DNA of 6,314 nucleotides from Gammaproteobacteria bacterium. GTDB taxonomy: Bacteria > Pseudomonadota > Gammaproteobacteria > DRJJ01. The stretch spans positions 1 through 6,314 of the forward strand of contig DRJJ01000278.1 of the NCBI GenBank assembly GCA_011052255.1. Reading direction: 5' to 3'. The notes below the pieces were generated by a model. The model made no database searches and was not told where the DNA came from. It worked only from the letters and a program-made list of their open reading frames with translations. Of this stretch, positions 6,054 to 6,314 are shown piece by piece (positions within the stretch are counted from its first letter, which is position 1; each line of letters opens with the position of its first letter). The position numbers and the translations under genes were made by a program.

Positions 6054-6197
6054 TATGCTGGTAACGGCTTGCCGTCAGGAGTAGATTATACGCCTCGTGC
6101 CAGCTATACCCGACGAATGCATTTTCAGGCTGCCGTGTCGGGAGTCATGAGCCGGCAGATAACTAATATTTAGCCTGTCCGTAACGGAGGAAAACAA

Positions 6198-6314
6198 ATG
6201 TCGGATGTAATCGCAACCAACCAGACAATTCTGGTGGTGGGAGGCGGTATCAGCGGTGTCACTGCCGCCATCGAGGCTGCCGAGTGTGGCAAGCAGGTCA
6301 TACTGGTAGAAAAG
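6198..6314 (+). CDS. QmoA/HdrA-like FAD-binding oxidoreductase subunit, N-terminal 39 residues (continues past the right edge)
   Basis: The start ATG 6198-6200 has an excellent ribosome site (GGAGG, 6186-6190, 7 nt away). Residues 10-38 read as a beta strand, then GGGISG (15-20), a helix, and LVEK, the classical Rossmann dinucleotide-binding fold with an acidic residue ending the second strand (E38), as in FAD-binding proteins. The run ILVVGGGISGVTAAIEAAE closely matches the start of QmoA and of HdrA-type subunits. QmoABC links the quinone pool to APS reductase; Hdr-like complexes act in sulfur oxidation or electron bifurcation. Only 39 residues are visible, so these cannot be separated, and other FAD proteins with the same fold remain possible. 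A sulfur-energy role is inferred and fits an autotrophic host with cbbQ next door. Confidence 0.7.
   Translation, partial: MSDVIATNQTILVVGGGISGVTAAIEAAECGKQVILVEK

Larger units (their letters stand above)
5879..6197. promoter_or_regulatory. Divergent intergenic region between cbbQ and the QmoA/HdrA-like gene
   Basis: These 319 nt contain no credible gene. Both flanking genes start outward, so the region should hold both promoters. I see no textbook sigma-70 pair. The segment 5975-6040 is AT-rich. Two short perfect palindromes stand out: CATTTG-G-CAAATG (5932-5944), 54 nt upstream of cbbQ, and AACTGGCCAGTT (6042-6053), near the middle. A weak 6-bp stem, CTGCCG (6130-6135) with CGGCAG (6153-6158), lies in the probable leader of the plus-strand gene. 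Confidence 0.4.

Noticed and set aside
5498..6064. 188-codon plus-strand open frame spanning the cbbQ 5' end and the intergenic region
   Set aside because: More than half overlaps antisense to a confident cbbQ; there is no ribosome site and the extension into the AT-rich gap has no recognisable domain.

Overview
The window looks like part of a chemolithoautotrophic, probably sulfur-oxidising proteobacterium (gamma- or betaproteobacterial style). I base this on three things: a CbbQ-type Rubisco-activase ATPase, the first 39 codons of a QmoA/HdrA-like FAD protein with a Rossmann glycine motif, and a block of multiheme c-type cytochromes. The species and the sulfur metabolism are inferences; nothing here is a taxonomic marker.

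Layout, left to right. Positions 1-4829 hold four genes, all on the minus strand and closely packed (gaps of 16, 47 and 11 nt), so they look like one operon read right to left. The order is: a five-helix membrane protein with two H-x13-H pairs (diheme b-type cytochrome, 3900-4829), a 21-heme periplasmic c-type cytochrome (2324-3883), a 24-heme c-type cytochrome built mostly of exact repeats (405-2276), and the start of a secreted protein of unknown function cut by the left edge (1-393). A 224-nt leader (4830-5053) carries a near-perfect 16-bp palindrome and a strong hairpin. cbbQ follows on the minus strand (5054-5878). A 319-nt divergent intergenic region (5879-6197) with two short perfect palindromes separates it from the plus-strand QmoA/HdrA-like gene (6198 to the right edge).

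The cytochrome operon is the notable content. The b-type protein could exchange electrons with the quinone pool and hand them to (or take them from) about 45 covalent c-hemes in two secreted proteins. The 21-heme protein is six tri-heme modules behind a three-heme N-terminal region. The 24-heme protein has tri-heme-like ends, and between them 19 CXXCH motifs spaced exactly 23 residues apart, each with a second histidine exactly 12 residues after the heme-binding one. The two proteins share the segment CxxCH-x4-W-x4-FxH, so they appear to be related, with the 46-residue di-heme repeat a shortened form of the tri-heme module. This predicts a rod- or wire-like, evenly spaced bis-His heme chain. 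No porin or outer-membrane lipoprotein is visible in the window; the cluster may continue to the left.

cbbQ has no CbbO or Rubisco gene beside it here, and the QmoA/HdrA-like gene is transcribed away from it, so these two may be independent units that merely neighbour the cytochrome operon.
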